Part shown: one piece after another, positions 25,049-38,161 of the stretch
How positions within the stretch are numbered: position 1 is the first letter of the stretch
Layout: every line of letters begins with the position of its first letter
DNA from: Thermoplasmata archaeon
Lineage (GTDB): Archaea > Thermoplasmatota > Thermoplasmata > Thermoplasmatales > Thermoplasmataceae
Length of the DNA: 40,363 bases
Direction of reading: 5' to 3'
NCBI GenBank assembly: GCA_021818675.1
Contig: JAKATR010000065.1
Location: forward strand, 1-40,363
Program-made: the position numbers and the translations under genes
The notes under the pieces: generated by a model
The model's input: only the letters and a program-made list of their open reading frames with translations
Told to the model about the DNA's origin: nothing
Databases searched by the model: none

Positions 25049-25585
25049 TTAATTATTTTTATTAATTTTCATTAGTAAATCACGTGATTTTCTTTTAAAC
25101 TCCTCCAAAGAGGAATCATTCACGATCATATAATCTGCTAGAGATATTGCATTGCCGATACCCCATGACAATTCCCGATCATCCCTGGAGACAAGTTCAT
25201 CGTGAGTGTGTACATCATCAGGTCTATTTCTCCTTAATATTCTTTTAAGCCTCTCTTCCCTTTCTGTGTATATGGCAATAAGGATTAGGTCTGTATCCTT
25301 AGATTTAAAATATTCAAACTCTTCCAGATTTCTCAGCCCATCGATAATGTAGTTTTTCCCAGGCTTCATATCATCCCACACTCTTTTTGCCCATATTTCC
25401 TTTCCATATGTCTGGCGCTCTTTTGAGGCAAATTTACCTATTTCACTATCTATGGAAGGAATATTGTTGAGGTTTGCGTACTTCCTAACCTCATCGCCCA
25501 TATGAATGTCGATCCAGCCCAGTGTCTTTGCAACTTTGATGAATTCATCCTTACCCGATCCAGGCATCCCTGTAACTACAATCAT
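25049..25585 (-). CDS. UPF0200 family nucleotide kinase-like protein
   Basis: A 178-residue P-loop protein of the UPF0200 group, related to dephospho-CoA and adenylate kinases. The Walker A loop is GMPGSGKDEF (about 6-15), followed by HMGDEVRKYA, and the strand-helix YIIDGLRNLEEFEYFK is typical. The lid-like region holds RRNRPDD. The substrate is not proven for the family. It is divergent from the ferredoxin oxidoreductase genes across about 145 nt. The 99 nt after it, towards purQ, show only T-rich sequence. Confidence 0.82.
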   Translation of the reverse strand: MIVVTGMPGSGKDEFIKVAKTLGWIDIHMGDEVRKYANLNNIPSIDSEIGKFASKERQTYGKEIWAKRVWDDMKPGKNYIIDGLRNLEEFEYFKSKDTDLILIAIYTEREERLKRILRRNRPDDVHTHDELVSRDDRELSWGIGNAISLADYMIVNDSSLEEFKRKSRDLLMKINKNN

Positions 25586-25682
25586 TGAATCTGTATGTTT
25601 GAAATCTATTAATCTGTTCCTTTGACTAAAGATAAACTTAATGCAATGTTATTAAAAAAACCGTTTCAACTATTCTAAAACG

Positions 25683-25693
25683 AATATATAAGG
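25683..25693 (+). promoter_or_regulatory. TATA box for the ferredoxin oxidoreductase operon
   Basis: AATATATAAGG lies 38-48 nt upstream of ATG 25731, so the mRNA would have a short leader of roughly 15-20 nt. Confidence 0.45.
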
Positions 25694-25730
25694 TTGAAAA
25701 CTATTTCTATTCATTTAACATCTCCTGACA

Positions 25731-28554
<2,824 letters not shown>

Positions 28555-28557
28555 GCC

Positions 28558-29235
28558 CTAAGAGATTAGGGTACCAATTTTTTTCTTCTTTTCTATTACA
28601 TCTCTATAATTTTCGGGAATATCTCCTTTAATAACGTGGATCTTGATGTTAGCTCTGCGTGCAATCAGGAGAGATACGGGATCCATAAAAACATTACTTC
28701 CTGCGTTTTTATAACTTTCCAGGCTAAGAGATAGAGCTTCGCTATACGTGAGGTTTTCAAATTTTTTACTTCCTTTATTTGTCATGGGATCCTTCGAATA
28801 AACGCCTTCAACCGATGTGCCATTAATGAATTCGTCCATACCAGATGCCTCAGCAAGAAGCATTGCAACCGTATCAGTGGTGTGTCCAGGTATGGTTCCT
28901 CCCATCACCACAAATTTTCTATTTTTCCACACCATTAATGCCTCATCTACGGATTCCGGTATTACGTTTTCAACATCCTTGAGAAGATTGACAATTAATT
29001 CGGCATTAAGACGGGTTGCTTTTATTCCCACTCTATCCAGAAAATAATTGTTAATTCTCTCATTTTTGAGAGGTTCAATGTATCCTCTTGCCAGAGAACC
29101 GCCACCAACTACAATGCCACACTTTGAAAGTGACGGGATTGTTTCCAGCACATTTATGAACGCTTTAATAAAATTCATATTTACGCCATTTGAAGAGACA
29201 ACAGATCCACCTAGTGAGATAACAATTTTTTCCAT
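28558..29235 (-). CDS. pyrH: UMP kinase (archaeal type)
   Basis: Phosphorylates UMP to UDP in pyrimidine synthesis and belongs to the amino-acid kinase fold. The 225-residue protein starts MEKIVISLGGSVVSSNG, the glycine-rich nucleotide loop, then GIVVGGGSLARGYIEP, VVMGGTIPGHTTDTVAM and INGTSVEGVYSKDP, all matching archaeal PyrH. ATG 29235 is chosen because the family starts at this point; the frame extends six codons more. It is divergent from aRF1 across 48 nt, so the promoters share that space. Confidence 0.92.
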   Translation of the reverse strand: MEKIVISLGGSVVSSNGVNMNFIKAFINVLETIPSLSKCGIVVGGGSLARGYIEPLKNERINNYFLDRVGIKATRLNAELIVNLLKDVENVIPESVDEALMVWKNRKFVVMGGTIPGHTTDTVAMLLAEASGMDEFINGTSVEGVYSKDPMTNKGSKKFENLTYSEALSLSLESYKNAGSNVFMDPVSLLIARRANIKIHVIKGDIPENYRDVIEKKKKIGTLIS

Positions 29236-29283
29236 GATACGCAATTTCATCAAGGTTATATATTATTATAAATTTTCTTTCCA

Positions 29284-30525
29284 ATGCCTACTGATGAGAA
29301 ACAACTCAGAAAATACGAATTCAAGAAAGCCCTTGAAGAACTTTCAAATCTCAAGGGAAGAGGAACTGAGCTTGTTTCGCTATATATTCCTCCAGATAAA
29401 CAGATATGGGATGTAGTTCAATACCTGAGGGAAGAATATTCAACATCCTCCAACATAAAATCAAAATCTACAAGGAAAAACGTTCTGGCAGCAATTGAAT
29501 CCATAATGTCGCGTCTAAAATCATATAAAATGACCCCTCCCACTGGACTTGTTTTATTTGTTGGTCATGTTGCCACAAGAGGCGATCAGACCACAATGTA
29601 TGCCCAGATAATTGAACCACCAGAGCCGTTCCAAACATTTATTTACAAATGTGATTCCCAATTCTATTTAGATCCGCTTCTCAGTCAATTAAAAACAAAG
29701 GAAATTTATGGTCTGATCGTGATCGACAGGAAGGAAGCAACCATAGGATTCCTCAATGGAACAAATATTGTAGCAGTTACAAATGAGCAATCACTGGTTC
29801 CTAGCAAACATCATCAGGGAGGTCAATCTTCCCGAAGATATGAGAGGCTTATTGAGATAGCTGCCCATGATTACTTTAAGAAAATAGGAGAGATTTGTAA
29901 CAACACCTTTGTTCCAATTATTAAGGATATTAGAGCCATATTTATTGGCGGCCCTGGCGCAACCAAAAATTACTTTTTTGAAAAGGACTACTTAAGAAAC
30001 GAGATAAAGAACAAGGTAGAGGAACTCTACGATGTAGGTTACACCGATGAATCAGGTTTAAGAGAGCTTGTTGAAAGAGCCGCGGAAACAATGAAAGATA
30101 TGGATATTGCAAGGGAAAAGGATCTTGTGACTAAATTCCTCATGGAGATTAAGAAGTCGGAAGGAGGCCTGGGTATCTACGGTGAAAATCAAGTAAAGGA
30201 AGCATTGGAGAGAAAGGCAATTGACATACTCCTTATTTCGGATGGAATTAGAAGCACAAGATATTATTATAAATGCCCTGCCTGTGGTTTTGCGAAGGAT
30301 TATGATAAATGGCTCGACGATGTTACCTGCCCAAACTGTGGTGCAGCAATGGATCTTGACCATGAAGAGGATCTGGTTAAAAATTTGTATGAATTAGCTG
30401 AGGCATCTGGAGCAAGAGTTGAGATAATTGGAGAAGACAGCGATGAAGGGAAGTTATTAAAGAAAGCCTTCAGCGGACTTGCCGGAATACTTCGATATGT
30501 CCCACAAAGGCCAAATTCGCAGTGA
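29284..30525 (+). CDS. prf1: Peptide chain release factor aRF1
   Basis: Recognises all three stop codons and releases the finished chain. Domain 1 carries the NIKS motif (57-60, in [11 protein letters not shown]). The middle domain has GGQ (179-181, in [14 protein letters not shown]). The C-terminal domain holds [11 protein letters not shown] and a small zinc site with Cys331/334/349/352 (CPACGF...CPNCGA). The length of 413 aa fits the archaeal family. A TATATATT element about 26 nt upstream (29257-29264) serves as promoter in the short space shared with UMP kinase. Confidence 0.96.
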   Translation: MPTDEKQLRKYEFKKALEELSNLKGRGTELVSLYIPPDKQIWDVVQYLREEYSTSSNIKSKSTRKNVLAAIESIMSRLKSYKMTPPTGLVLFVGHVATRGDQTTMYAQIIEPPEPFQTFIYKCDSQFYLDPLLSQLKTKEIYGLIVIDRKEATIGFLNGTNIVAVTNEQSLVPSKHHQGGQSSRRYERLIEIAAHDYFKKIGEICNNTFVPIIKDIRAIFIGGPGATKNYFFEKDYLRNEIKNKVEELYDVGYTDESGLRELVERAAETMKDMDIAREKDLVTKFLMEIKKSEGGLGIYGENQVKEALERKAIDILLISDGIRSTRYYYKCPACGFAKDYDKWLDDVTCPNCGAAMDLDHEEDLVKNLYELAEASGARVEIIGEDSDEGKLLKKAFSGLAGILRYVPQRPNSQ

Positions 30526-30547
30526 AAATAAAATCAGGAGTTCTCTC

Positions 30548-30805
30548 TCAATCCAATTTCGGAACTCTCTGTAATTCAATTACAAAAACATCCTTTCCCA
30601 TCTTGACAAATTCGTAAGGTACCACATATCTTCCCTTAACATCCTTTTTGAAATGGGTTATTTTTTCGCCGGTTGGATTGATCAATAATTCAAAAATATC
30701 TCCAGTTTGATCATTGATAATGATATCATCAAGTCTTCCTATCATGGTGCCCTCACTGGTGACCAGTGGCATATCCATTAGCCTCGTAGCAAATTTTTTG
30801 TTCAT
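30548..30805 (-). CDS. PRC-barrel domain protein
   Basis: An 85-residue single PRC-barrel (beta-barrel) protein. It shows FATRLMDMPLVTSEGTMIGR and the LDDIIINDQTGDIFELLI strand pattern typical of the family, then RYVVPYEFVKMGKDVFVIEL. Archaeal short PRC-barrel proteins include cell-division factors (CdpB), so such a role is possible but unproven. It is convergent with aRF1 and divergent from the aminopeptidase. Confidence 0.8.
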   Translation of the reverse strand: MNKKFATRLMDMPLVTSEGTMIGRLDDIIINDQTGDIFELLINPTGEKITHFKKDVKGRYVVPYEFVKMGKDVFVIELQRVPKLD

Positions 30806-30924
30806 GGATCATCATGGTATATATGATTAATATTTTTACCATAAACTGGTTTTGACATAGAATCGCATATTCTTCAACTTCAGGAAATCAGTATTTTTCT
30901 GATCAAAAAGTACGTAAATTCAGA

Positions 30925-30933
30925 ATTTATAAA
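30925..30933 (+). promoter_or_regulatory. TATA box for the aminopeptidase
   Basis: ATTTATAAA lies 31-39 nt upstream of ATG 30964 in an A/T-rich leader. Confidence 0.4.
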
Positions 30934-30963
30934 GAATTAAATATTAATTAGGAATAAAACTTA

Positions 30964-33348
30964 ATGACTGTCAAAGTTGAAAAGTACATTATAAATATGG
31001 ATTTTAGTCAGGGAGAAAGCGGTTATTCAGGAAATGAACAAATATCACTATTCAACGATTCACAAGTAATAGAAATGGATTCAAAAGGGATAGAAATTTT
31101 AAGTCTCAAGGTTAATGATATGGTCAATAAATTCGAGTATAGCGATGATAAAAAACAGCTAATTATAAGAGGAATTGAGTCTGGCAACTTAAAGATAGAA
31201 ATTGGTTTCAAAAGATCGTTTTCGGAAAGTCTTTCGGGGCTTTACCTTGCTGGAACTGGGAGCAGCAGAATTATAACGACACAGTTTGAATCTACGGATG
31301 CTTCTAAGGCATTCCCCTGTTTTGACCGTCCCGATGCCAAGGCAGTATTTGAGATATCAATGAAAATTCCAGCAGATAAAGAAGCCATAAGTAACATGCC
31401 CATTAAGGAAGTAAAGAAAGACGGGGAATTCCATATTGTAGAATTTCTGCCTACACCAACAATGTCAACATATCTGCTCTACATGGGTGTTGGAAAATTC
31501 AGCACAAAATCAATAAAATACAAAAACGTCGAAATAACACTTGCAATACCTGGGGAAGAACTTAACAGCAATGATTTTCCGCTTGAAATAGCATCGAAAT
31601 GCCTTGAATTTTATGAGAACTATTTTGGAATTCCATTCGAACTCCCAAAGGTCCATCTTATTTCTGTACCTGACTTTGCTGCGGGTGCAATGGAAAATTG
31701 GGGAGCAATCACCTTCAGAGAGGAAGCTCTCGTATGTAATGACAATACAGATCTGGATTCCAGAATAAACATAGGCGTAACCATAGCTCATGAGCTGGCA
31801 CATCAGTGGTTTGGGAACCTCGTCACAATGAAATGGTGGAATGATCTATGGCTAAACGAAAGTTTCGCAACTTTTATGGAAATGCTTTGCCTGAACACAA
31901 TTCACACGGAATATGATGTCATTAAATCAACATACCTGTCGCAAACAGTTTCATCGATGACAAGTGATTCTCTTAAAAGCACACACCCCATAAATGCAAA
32001 GGTAGAAAGCCCCGATGACATTCAGCAGATTTTTGATGAAATAAGCTATGGTAAGGGTGGAAGCATACTGAGAATGATCCATAATTATGTGGGGGACGAA
32101 AACTTTAGAAAAGGGGTATCAGCATATCTGGATAAATTCAAGTATGGGAACGCTGAAGGTTCTGATTTATGGAATTCCATAGGGGAAATTTCCAAGATGC
32201 CGGTAGGTGATATAATGTCTGACTGGATAAATCAGCCCGGTCTGCCTGCAATAAGGGTAACACCATCTGGTAAGAAGCTTAAACTGGAACAGAGGAGATA
32301 TTTCATGAACGATCAGCATTCAGAACTTGTATGGAGGATACCCTTATCAGTTAAAGGATCTAAGGGAACCAAAAATGTTCTTATGGATACAAAATCAATG
32401 GAAATCAATAAAGGCGACTATGTTAAATTGAATTCGGATGGAAATGGGTTTTTCAGAGTTATTTACGAGGAGGACTTTTATGCGAATCTTAAGGATAAGG
32501 TAGAATTTTTCTCAGATATTGACAGGGCAGAAATAGTAAACGATTCCTATTCTCTTCTCTTATCAGGCAAGATGACTATTGACAAATATTTCAGAATATT
32601 GAATGATCTGATCCCCGGTGTGACAACGCCTGTTATAACTCTTGTACAGAGGAATCTTGATAACGCCATGTCGATTCTATTTGACAGGGAAGACTTCAGA
32701 AAAAAAGCCACTGGTGTGTTGAAAACCATTCTATCAGATCTGGGAGAAAAATCTCCTGATGAAGAGTCTCTGAAATCAATTACCAGAGAAAAAATAAGGG
32801 AAACACTGGCCTTATACGATCATGATTTCGCTGCTGCAAATGCAGTCAATTTCAGTGAGTATTTCAATACTCCACCAGAGGGAAGGCAGGCTCTCGCATT
32901 AGCGAAGGCAGCAATATCTGAAAATATTGAGGATCTCAAAACAACATATCTAAAGGCAAAGGACGACACTGATCGAAACAAACTCATCATTGCAATGGGA
33001 TCGATGAAGGGAAAGAAGAATCAAAAGGCACTGATGAAAATGGTAATTAAAGGAGAGGTCAAAAGACAGGATTCACCTTGGGCTTTCATCTCACTCGTAA
33101 GAAATCCAGATTCAAGAAATTATATGCTTGGTATATTTAAATACATTATGCGTTCCATCAGAAAAGAGTTTGCTGGTAGCGGTTTCGGTGCACAGGCTAT
33201 GCAGATTTCCATTCCTCTGCTTGGGATTGTTAATGAAAAGAAGACCAGGAAACTTGTGGCAGTTCTCAATGGGCCGGATGTATCGTTGGGAGTATCAAAG
33301 GGTCTGGAAATGCTTGATATCTATTTGAACTTCAGGAAATATAATTGA
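30964..33348 (+). CDS. M1 family aminopeptidase, tricorn protease interacting factor F2/F3 type
   Basis: A zinc aminopeptidase of 794 residues that in Thermoplasma works with tricorn to turn proteasome products into free amino acids. The substrate-binding GAMENWG motif is at 241-247. The zinc site is HELAHQWFGN (276-285) with the second Glu in WLNESFA (Glu299). The N-terminal saddle has TQFESTDASKAFPCFDRPDA, and the C-terminal 350 residues are helical. Length is close to that of F2 and F3 (about 780 aa); I cannot tell which of the two this is. It is convergent with the VAT unit. Confidence 0.92.
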   Translation: MTVKVEKYIINMDFSQGESGYSGNEQISLFNDSQVIEMDSKGIEILSLKVNDMVNKFEYSDDKKQLIIRGIESGNLKIEIGFKRSFSESLSGLYLAGTGSSRIITTQFESTDASKAFPCFDRPDAKAVFEISMKIPADKEAISNMPIKEVKKDGEFHIVEFLPTPTMSTYLLYMGVGKFSTKSIKYKNVEITLAIPGEELNSNDFPLEIASKCLEFYENYFGIPFELPKVHLISVPDFAAGAMENWGAITFREEALVCNDNTDLDSRINIGVTIAHELAHQWFGNLVTMKWWNDLWLNESFATFMEMLCLNTIHTEYDVIKSTYLSQTVSSMTSDSLKSTHPINAKVESPDDIQQIFDEISYGKGGSILRMIHNYVGDENFRKGVSAYLDKFKYGNAEGSDLWNSIGEISKMPVGDIMSDWINQPGLPAIRVTPSGKKLKLEQRRYFMNDQHSELVWRIPLSVKGSKGTKNVLMDTKSMEINKGDYVKLNSDGNGFFRVIYEEDFYANLKDKVEFFSDIDRAEIVNDSYSLLLSGKMTIDKYFRILNDLIPGVTTPVITLVQRNLDNAMSILFDREDFRKKATGVLKTILSDLGEKSPDEESLKSITREKIRETLALYDHDFAAANAVNFSEYFNTPPEGRQALALAKAAISENIEDLKTTYLKAKDDTDRNKLIIAMGSMKGKKNQKALMKMVIKGEVKRQDSPWAFISLVRNPDSRNYMLGIFKYIMRSIRKEFAGSGFGAQAMQISIPLLGIVNEKKTRKLVAVLNGPDVSLGVSKGLEMLDIYLNFRKYN

Positions 33349-33376
33349 ACAGTATAATTCATTCCATATTTTCTGT

Positions 33377-33751
33377 TTAGATATATTGCCATATTTTATC
33401 CTGCCACAGGTCGTATGATTCTTCAATTTCTTTTATTGGTTTCTTCTTTAATGTTCCATCTCTGAGCAGTTGATTATATCTGGTTATTACATCATCATAA
33501 CTCAATCTGGAAATGGTATCAAAATGATCCTGTATCTTTTTCATGTTATGAGGATGGAGCCCATTTATCTTTGGTCCGGTATATAGAATCTTAAAAAATC
33601 TCTTATCCTCAAGCTTGACCTTAAAAATTCTCCAATCTATATTGAATTCATTGCTCATATCATGTCCTGTCAGATCGGCCAGAGCCTGAACCAGATCCTG
33701 ATCTTCATTTCCTGAAGCAATCTGAAACGATATTTCCAAACCTTTATTCAT
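33377..33751 (-). CDS. Unknown 124-residue protein downstream of VAT
   Basis: I do not recognise the family. It has a predicted alpha-beta N-terminal half (MNKGLEISFQIASGNEDQDL, then FKVKLEDKRFFKILYTGPKI) and a helical, basic C-terminal half ending WQDKIWQYI. There is no signal peptide, membrane segment or Cys. It starts 46 nt after the VAT stop on the same strand, so it is probably co-transcribed, suggesting a VAT-related role. It is convergent with the aminopeptidase. The penultimate Tyr loosely recalls proteasome-docking tails but lacks the preceding hydrophobic residue. Confidence 0.7.
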   Translation of the reverse strand: MNKGLEISFQIASGNEDQDLVQALADLTGHDMSNEFNIDWRIFKVKLEDKRFFKILYTGPKINGLHPHNMKKIQDHFDTISRLSYDDVITRYNQLLRDGTLKKKPIKEIEESYDLWQDKIWQYI

Positions 33752-33797
33752 GGGATTGAATGGAAAACAAAATATATCAAGATTATGAAAATGAAAG

Positions 33798-36041
33798 TTA
33801 CTGGTATAAACCAGAAACTTCTACATCCTTCCTCTTTTCTCTCATGCTCTTGCCCATGTTGGAACTTATGGTGTTATAAAATTTCAAAACTTCCTCATCA
33901 ACAGAAGGCTTTATTGCATTCATGGCATCCATAAAATCGGCCTGGGTCACCTTTGTTGCGTTTGGATCCTTTCTATAGGCAATCATTCCTGCTTCTCTGA
34001 CAAGATTTTCAAGGTCCGCTCCAACATATCCATCTCCAATATTCGCGATCTTCTTCAGATCAACATCGGAAGCAAGTGGCATATTCTTTGTATGTACCTT
34101 TAAAATTTTCAATCTGCCTTCTGCATCTGGTGGTGGTATGTAGATCATCTTATCAAACCTTCCTGCTCTTAGCAGGGCGCTATCCAGAATATCTGGTCTG
34201 TTCGAGGCACCGACAACAACCACACCCTGCAGAACCTCAATGCCGTCCATAGAAGTAAGCAATTGATTTACTATTCTTTCGGTGACTCCTGAATCTCCAG
34301 TACTTCCCCTTCTTGGTGCTATGGAATCTATTTCATCAAGGAAAACTATGGTAGGAGCAACCTGCTTGGCTTTTTTGAATATTTCCCTGACGGCTTTTTC
34401 GCTCTCTCCTACCCATTTGCTCAATACCTCCGGACCCTTTACAGAAATAAAGTTTGCATTGCTTTCATTTGCCACAGCCTTGGCCAGCAGAGTTTTACCA
34501 ACTCCTGGAGGACCATATAAAAGAAAACCTTTCGGAGCCCTAATTCCAAGGTTCTTGAAGATTTCTGGCTTCTGCAGAGGCAATTCAACACTTTCTCTCA
34601 ATTCTCTCTTTACATCATCAAGGCCGCCAATATCATCCCAGTGCACATTAGGAATCTCAACCGTAACTTCTCTCAAACTGCTCGGTTCAATTGATTTAAG
34701 AGCCTCAAGAAAATCATCCTCTGTAACGGCCATCTTTTCCAGAATCTCTGTGGGGATTGGCTTATCCAGATCAATTTCCGGAAGATATCTCCTCAAAGAA
34801 TTCATTGCTGACTCTCTTGATAAGGCTGCCAGATCAGCTCCAACAAACCCGTAAGTCATATCTGCTATTTCATCCAGAAACTTGGATTTCCTTTCCTCAT
34901 CCATGCCAAGAGGCATTGCTCTCGAATGAATATTGAGGATTTCTCTTCTGCCCTTTTTGTCTGGAACTCCAATGTTAATCTCCCGGTCGAATCTCCCGGG
35001 TCTTCTCAGAGCAGGATCAACTGCATCAATTCTATTTGTTGCTCCGATGACTATTACATGTCCTCTTTCCTTGAGTCCATCCATTAGTGTAAGAAGCTGT
35101 GCAACAACCCTTCTTTCAACTTCTCCCTGAACCTCTTCCCTTTTGGGTGCGATTGAGTCGATTTCATCTATGAATATAATGGAAGGTTCCTTGTTTTCAG
35201 CTTCAGTAAATATTTCCCTGAGCTTTTGCTCACTTTGCCCGTAATATTTACTCATTATTTCCGGACCATTAATGGAATAGAAATTTGCACCTGATTCATT
35301 CGCCACTGCTCTTGCTATTAATGTTTTACCGGTTCCTGGAGGACCATAAAGCAAAACTCCCTTAGGTGGTCTGATTCCAAGTCTCTCAAAAAGTTCGGGA
35401 TGCTTTAATGGCAATTCTATTATTTCCCTTACTTTCCCAAGCTGGTCTGATAAACCCCCAATATCTTCATAACTTATTCTTGAAACATCTTCGAGAACCT
35501 CTGATGCAGGTTCCTCTCTGATCTCAATCTTGGTAATTTCTCCTATTTCTATTGGAACTTTGGAAGGTGTTGTCTTGATGACTTTGAATAATAAACCAGA
35601 ATGGCCAGCAAGGGTCAAACCGGGAACACTTATATTGTCCTGCTCCAGCATGGGTCTTCTAATCAGGGCTTTCTGAACAAAATCATCTATGCCCTCACCG
35701 AATCTGACTCTCTGATCTTTCCTTATAATAGGGGCCAGGACTACCTTTGTTGCTATTTCAGTCTTTACTTTTCTTACCTTTACTTTTTCCCCAATGGATC
35801 CACCGCAGTTGTTTCTCAGGACGCTATCTATCCTCACAATACCTTTATTTTCATCCTCGGGCCTTGCCCTAAAAACTCTGCCCACGGTTTTCTTCGTTTT
35901 TTCTATTTCAACGACATCTCCTATTTCTGCACCCAGTGCTATTCTGGACTCTTCATCAAGCCTGACCCTTGACATACCGGGATCTGTGGAATTTGCCTCT
36001 GCAACTCTAAGTGTAATACCGTCTCCATAAGCGTAACTCAT
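33798..36041 (-). CDS. vat: VAT: VCP-like (Cdc48) AAA+ ATPase
   Basis: A hexameric unfoldase that pulls folded proteins apart and can feed the 20S proteasome. The 747-residue protein has the double-psi-barrel N domain ([20 protein letters not shown], to about 185), then D1 with Walker A GPPGTGKT (233-240) and Walker B IIFIDEID, and D2 with GPPGVGKT and IVFLDEID. The arginine-finger region RRPGRFDRE is present. As I recall the Thermoplasma protein, the match is very close. It ends LYQ, a hydrophobic-Tyr-X tail that docks onto proteasome pockets. ATG 36041 gives the family start; a TTTTAAAAT element centred about 27 nt upstream (36064-36073) supports it. Confidence 0.97.
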   Translation of the reverse strand: MSYAYGDGITLRVAEANSTDPGMSRVRLDEESRIALGAEIGDVVEIEKTKKTVGRVFRARPEDENKGIVRIDSVLRNNCGGSIGEKVKVRKVKTEIATKVVLAPIIRKDQRVRFGEGIDDFVQKALIRRPMLEQDNISVPGLTLAGHSGLLFKVIKTTPSKVPIEIGEITKIEIREEPASEVLEDVSRISYEDIGGLSDQLGKVREIIELPLKHPELFERLGIRPPKGVLLYGPPGTGKTLIARAVANESGANFYSINGPEIMSKYYGQSEQKLREIFTEAENKEPSIIFIDEIDSIAPKREEVQGEVERRVVAQLLTLMDGLKERGHVIVIGATNRIDAVDPALRRPGRFDREINIGVPDKKGRREILNIHSRAMPLGMDEERKSKFLDEIADMTYGFVGADLAALSRESAMNSLRRYLPEIDLDKPIPTEILEKMAVTEDDFLEALKSIEPSSLREVTVEIPNVHWDDIGGLDDVKRELRESVELPLQKPEIFKNLGIRAPKGFLLYGPPGVGKTLLAKAVANESNANFISVKGPEVLSKWVGESEKAVREIFKKAKQVAPTIVFLDEIDSIAPRRGSTGDSGVTERIVNQLLTSMDGIEVLQGVVVVGASNRPDILDSALLRAGRFDKMIYIPPPDAEGRLKILKVHTKNMPLASDVDLKKIANIGDGYVGADLENLVREAGMIAYRKDPNATKVTQADFMDAMNAIKPSVDEEVLKFYNTISSNMGKSMREKRKDVEVSGLYQ

Positions 36042-36168
36042 ACCCCAATATCGTTTATTACCTATTTTAAAATTATGAGCTTGTACATGCAGTTTTTCAT
36101 TTGAGTTGATTCTCTTAAAACGTTGGAAGATAGGTAATAGATATATCAAGGTCTACAATTAAGTTTAC

Positions 36169-37440
36169 ATGAACCAGAAGTTTGACGTAATTGTTATCGG
36201 TGCCGGTATCTCAGGGCTGTCTACCGCTATGCATGTCAAAGAGGACAATCCAGATCTGTCCATTGTTGTGCTTGATAAACAGAACACTTATGGACAGGGC
36301 AATACGGGGAAAAGTGCTGCCGGCTATAGAGATATTTTCAAAACAGAAGTTAACAGAAAATTGGCATCATCATCTATTGAATTCTATAAAGACATTCAAA
36401 AATCTAAAGGATTTGATGTGGGAATGCACTCAAGTGGTTATCTCTTTTTGGTCGGAGATGAATCGCCTATGGATTTAATGCTGAATGAGCTATCCCGTGT
36501 AACAAAGATTGAAAAAGTAGAAAAGGATGAAATTAGGGATTCACTAAACCTCCGTTATGAAATTGATTCTGAACAATCCAGATTAATGAATCTTCAAGGG
36601 TATGATAAGGGATATCTTGGTAAAAATTGTGGTATTATCGAACCAGAACTGGTTGCAGATTATTATTACAGAGAGTGTGTTAGATTAGGAATACAATTTA
36701 ATTTTGGGGTAACTGTATCAGGCATCTCATTGGTTCCCGTGAATCCTCTTGATTATCCGGGGGAGCCATTTATTTGGCAGGATAAGAAGGTTGGGGCGAT
36801 TGATACTAATAAGGGGACATATGAAGCCGATGAATATATAATGGCCGCTGATGTTTATACAACAGGGTTACTTGACAAAACGGGTATTGATGGTCATGAA
36901 AGACCGAAAAAAAGGCAGATTTTTCAGGTAACAAATGAAAAGATAAGGGATATGCTTTCCCGGGAGATACATACAACGGAAGGAATAATGCCGTTTACCA
37001 TATTACCTTCTCACGGGGTGTTTCTCAGGCCCGCACCCAAATTCCACTCCATGTGGATTGGTGTTGCAGATGATCTTGCACGGGATTTCTCATTTACCGA
37101 GGATCCACAGCCGGAGCATGACTTTTACGATAACAGCATTTATCAGATTCTTACAGCATATTCAGACAACTTCCAAAACGCAGAATTGACAGGGAACTGG
37201 GCCGGATATTACTCATACAATACAGCAGATATGACCCCGAACATTTTCAGGGAGATCAATCTCACTGTTATTTCAGGTACAAGCGGAAGTGGAATTATGA
37301 AGGGAGATGCCATTGGAAGAGTAGCTTCTGCTGTATTTTCCAGAAAGGATAAGGCAAGATTATACAATAATATAGAATTCAATGCAGCGGATATTGGCGT
37401 TAATCATAGAAATGTAAAGATGGAGCAGCTCATTCTTTAA
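36169..37440 (+). CDS. FAD-dependent oxidoreductase (DAO / sarcosine oxidase-like)
   Basis: A flavoprotein of 423 residues. The N-terminal dinucleotide fold is FDVIVIGAGISGLSTAMHV (GxGxxG) followed by the acidic strand end VVLDK. The next region, NTGKSAAGYRDIF, is typical of DAO-family amine or 2-hydroxyacid dehydrogenases. Near the end VISGTSGSGIMKGDAIGRV closes the FAD site. No covalent-flavin Cys is obvious. The substrate is not predictable; glycine, sarcosine or a related amine is possible. It is divergent from VAT across 127 nt and convergent with the isochorismatase-like gene. Confidence 0.8.
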   Translation: MNQKFDVIVIGAGISGLSTAMHVKEDNPDLSIVVLDKQNTYGQGNTGKSAAGYRDIFKTEVNRKLASSSIEFYKDIQKSKGFDVGMHSSGYLFLVGDESPMDLMLNELSRVTKIEKVEKDEIRDSLNLRYEIDSEQSRLMNLQGYDKGYLGKNCGIIEPELVADYYYRECVRLGIQFNFGVTVSGISLVPVNPLDYPGEPFIWQDKKVGAIDTNKGTYEADEYIMAADVYTTGLLDKTGIDGHERPKKRQIFQVTNEKIRDMLSREIHTTEGIMPFTILPSHGVFLRPAPKFHSMWIGVADDLARDFSFTEDPQPEHDFYDNSIYQILTAYSDNFQNAELTGNWAGYYSYNTADMTPNIFREINLTVISGTSGSGIMKGDAIGRVASAVFSRKDKARLYNNIEFNAADIGVNHRNVKMEQLIL

Positions 37441-37446
37441 ATTTTT

Positions 37447-38034
37447 TCAATATTCCCATTTCTTTATTAAATCTCTTGAATCAATGACTTCAGCGGTCAT
37501 GGAAATAAATTCAAGAGCCGTAAAAAACATTCTCTCAGAGTAAGTGGAGGTTGCATCAGAAATAACGACTGGGATAAACCCGCTATTGAATAAGATCGCT
37601 GTTGTTATGAGAATCTCTAGATCCGTGGTAAAACCACTGATCATAATGATTTTTCTGTTAGCTGAATTGATTGCTTTGAATATATCCGGGTCAGTCAAAA
37701 TATCTATCTTTTTAGTTTTAAATCTCAGGGCAGGTATATAGAGATCTGTAATCTCTGAAAATTGCTTTATGAATTCCGCATGCTGAGGACTAACCGGAGC
37801 CATATTTCTCTTTCTACGAAGATGCTTCTCAGCACCATATTCCCGGGATAAATGATCCATGTCTTCCATAGAAATGCTTATCGTGGGGATATTGTATCTT
37901 TTAAATGCACTGAGTATGTATTCATAAGCCCCCAAAAATTCCATTTTACTAAACACATCCTCAAAAGTGGATTTGTTAATATTCAAAGAAATATGTAATA
38001 TATTTTCTGGATTCGTGAGGTTCTCTATATTCAC
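37447..38034 (-). CDS. Isochorismatase-fold protein lacking the catalytic cysteine
   Basis: A 195-residue protein with the cysteine-hydrolase fold, best seen in KIIMISGFTTDLEILITTAI followed by FNSGFIPVVISDATST. In active members this region reads G..T..CV..TA, with the nucleophile Cys. Here the position is occupied by DLE. The N-terminal Asp of the triad (usually ..VIDMQ) is also missing from NILHISLNINKS. The protein is thus probably not a hydrolase and may be structural or regulatory. The likely start is GTG 38034. It is convergent with the FAD enzyme with 6 nt between them. Confidence 0.65.
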   Translation of the reverse strand: MNIENLTNPENILHISLNINKSTFEDVFSKMEFLGAYEYILSAFKRYNIPTISISMEDMDHLSREYGAEKHLRRKRNMAPVSPQHAEFIKQFSEITDLYIPALRFKTKKIDILTDPDIFKAINSANRKIIMISGFTTDLEILITTAILFNSGFIPVVISDATSTYSERMFFTALEFISMTAEVIDSRDLIKKWEY

Positions 38035-38161
38035 AACAGGATCAAGAAGATGATAGTTAAAAGCATATGAGTTTTTCTCACAACATTTACGTTGACGCAG
38101 TATCCTTCAGGTATCTGATGCATTCAGTCTATTGTATCTATATAATTATTTCTGCAGCATA

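Noticed and set aside
34282-34854. 190-residue plus-strand frame
   Set aside because: Antisense to VAT, whose second AAA+ domain fully explains the sequence.
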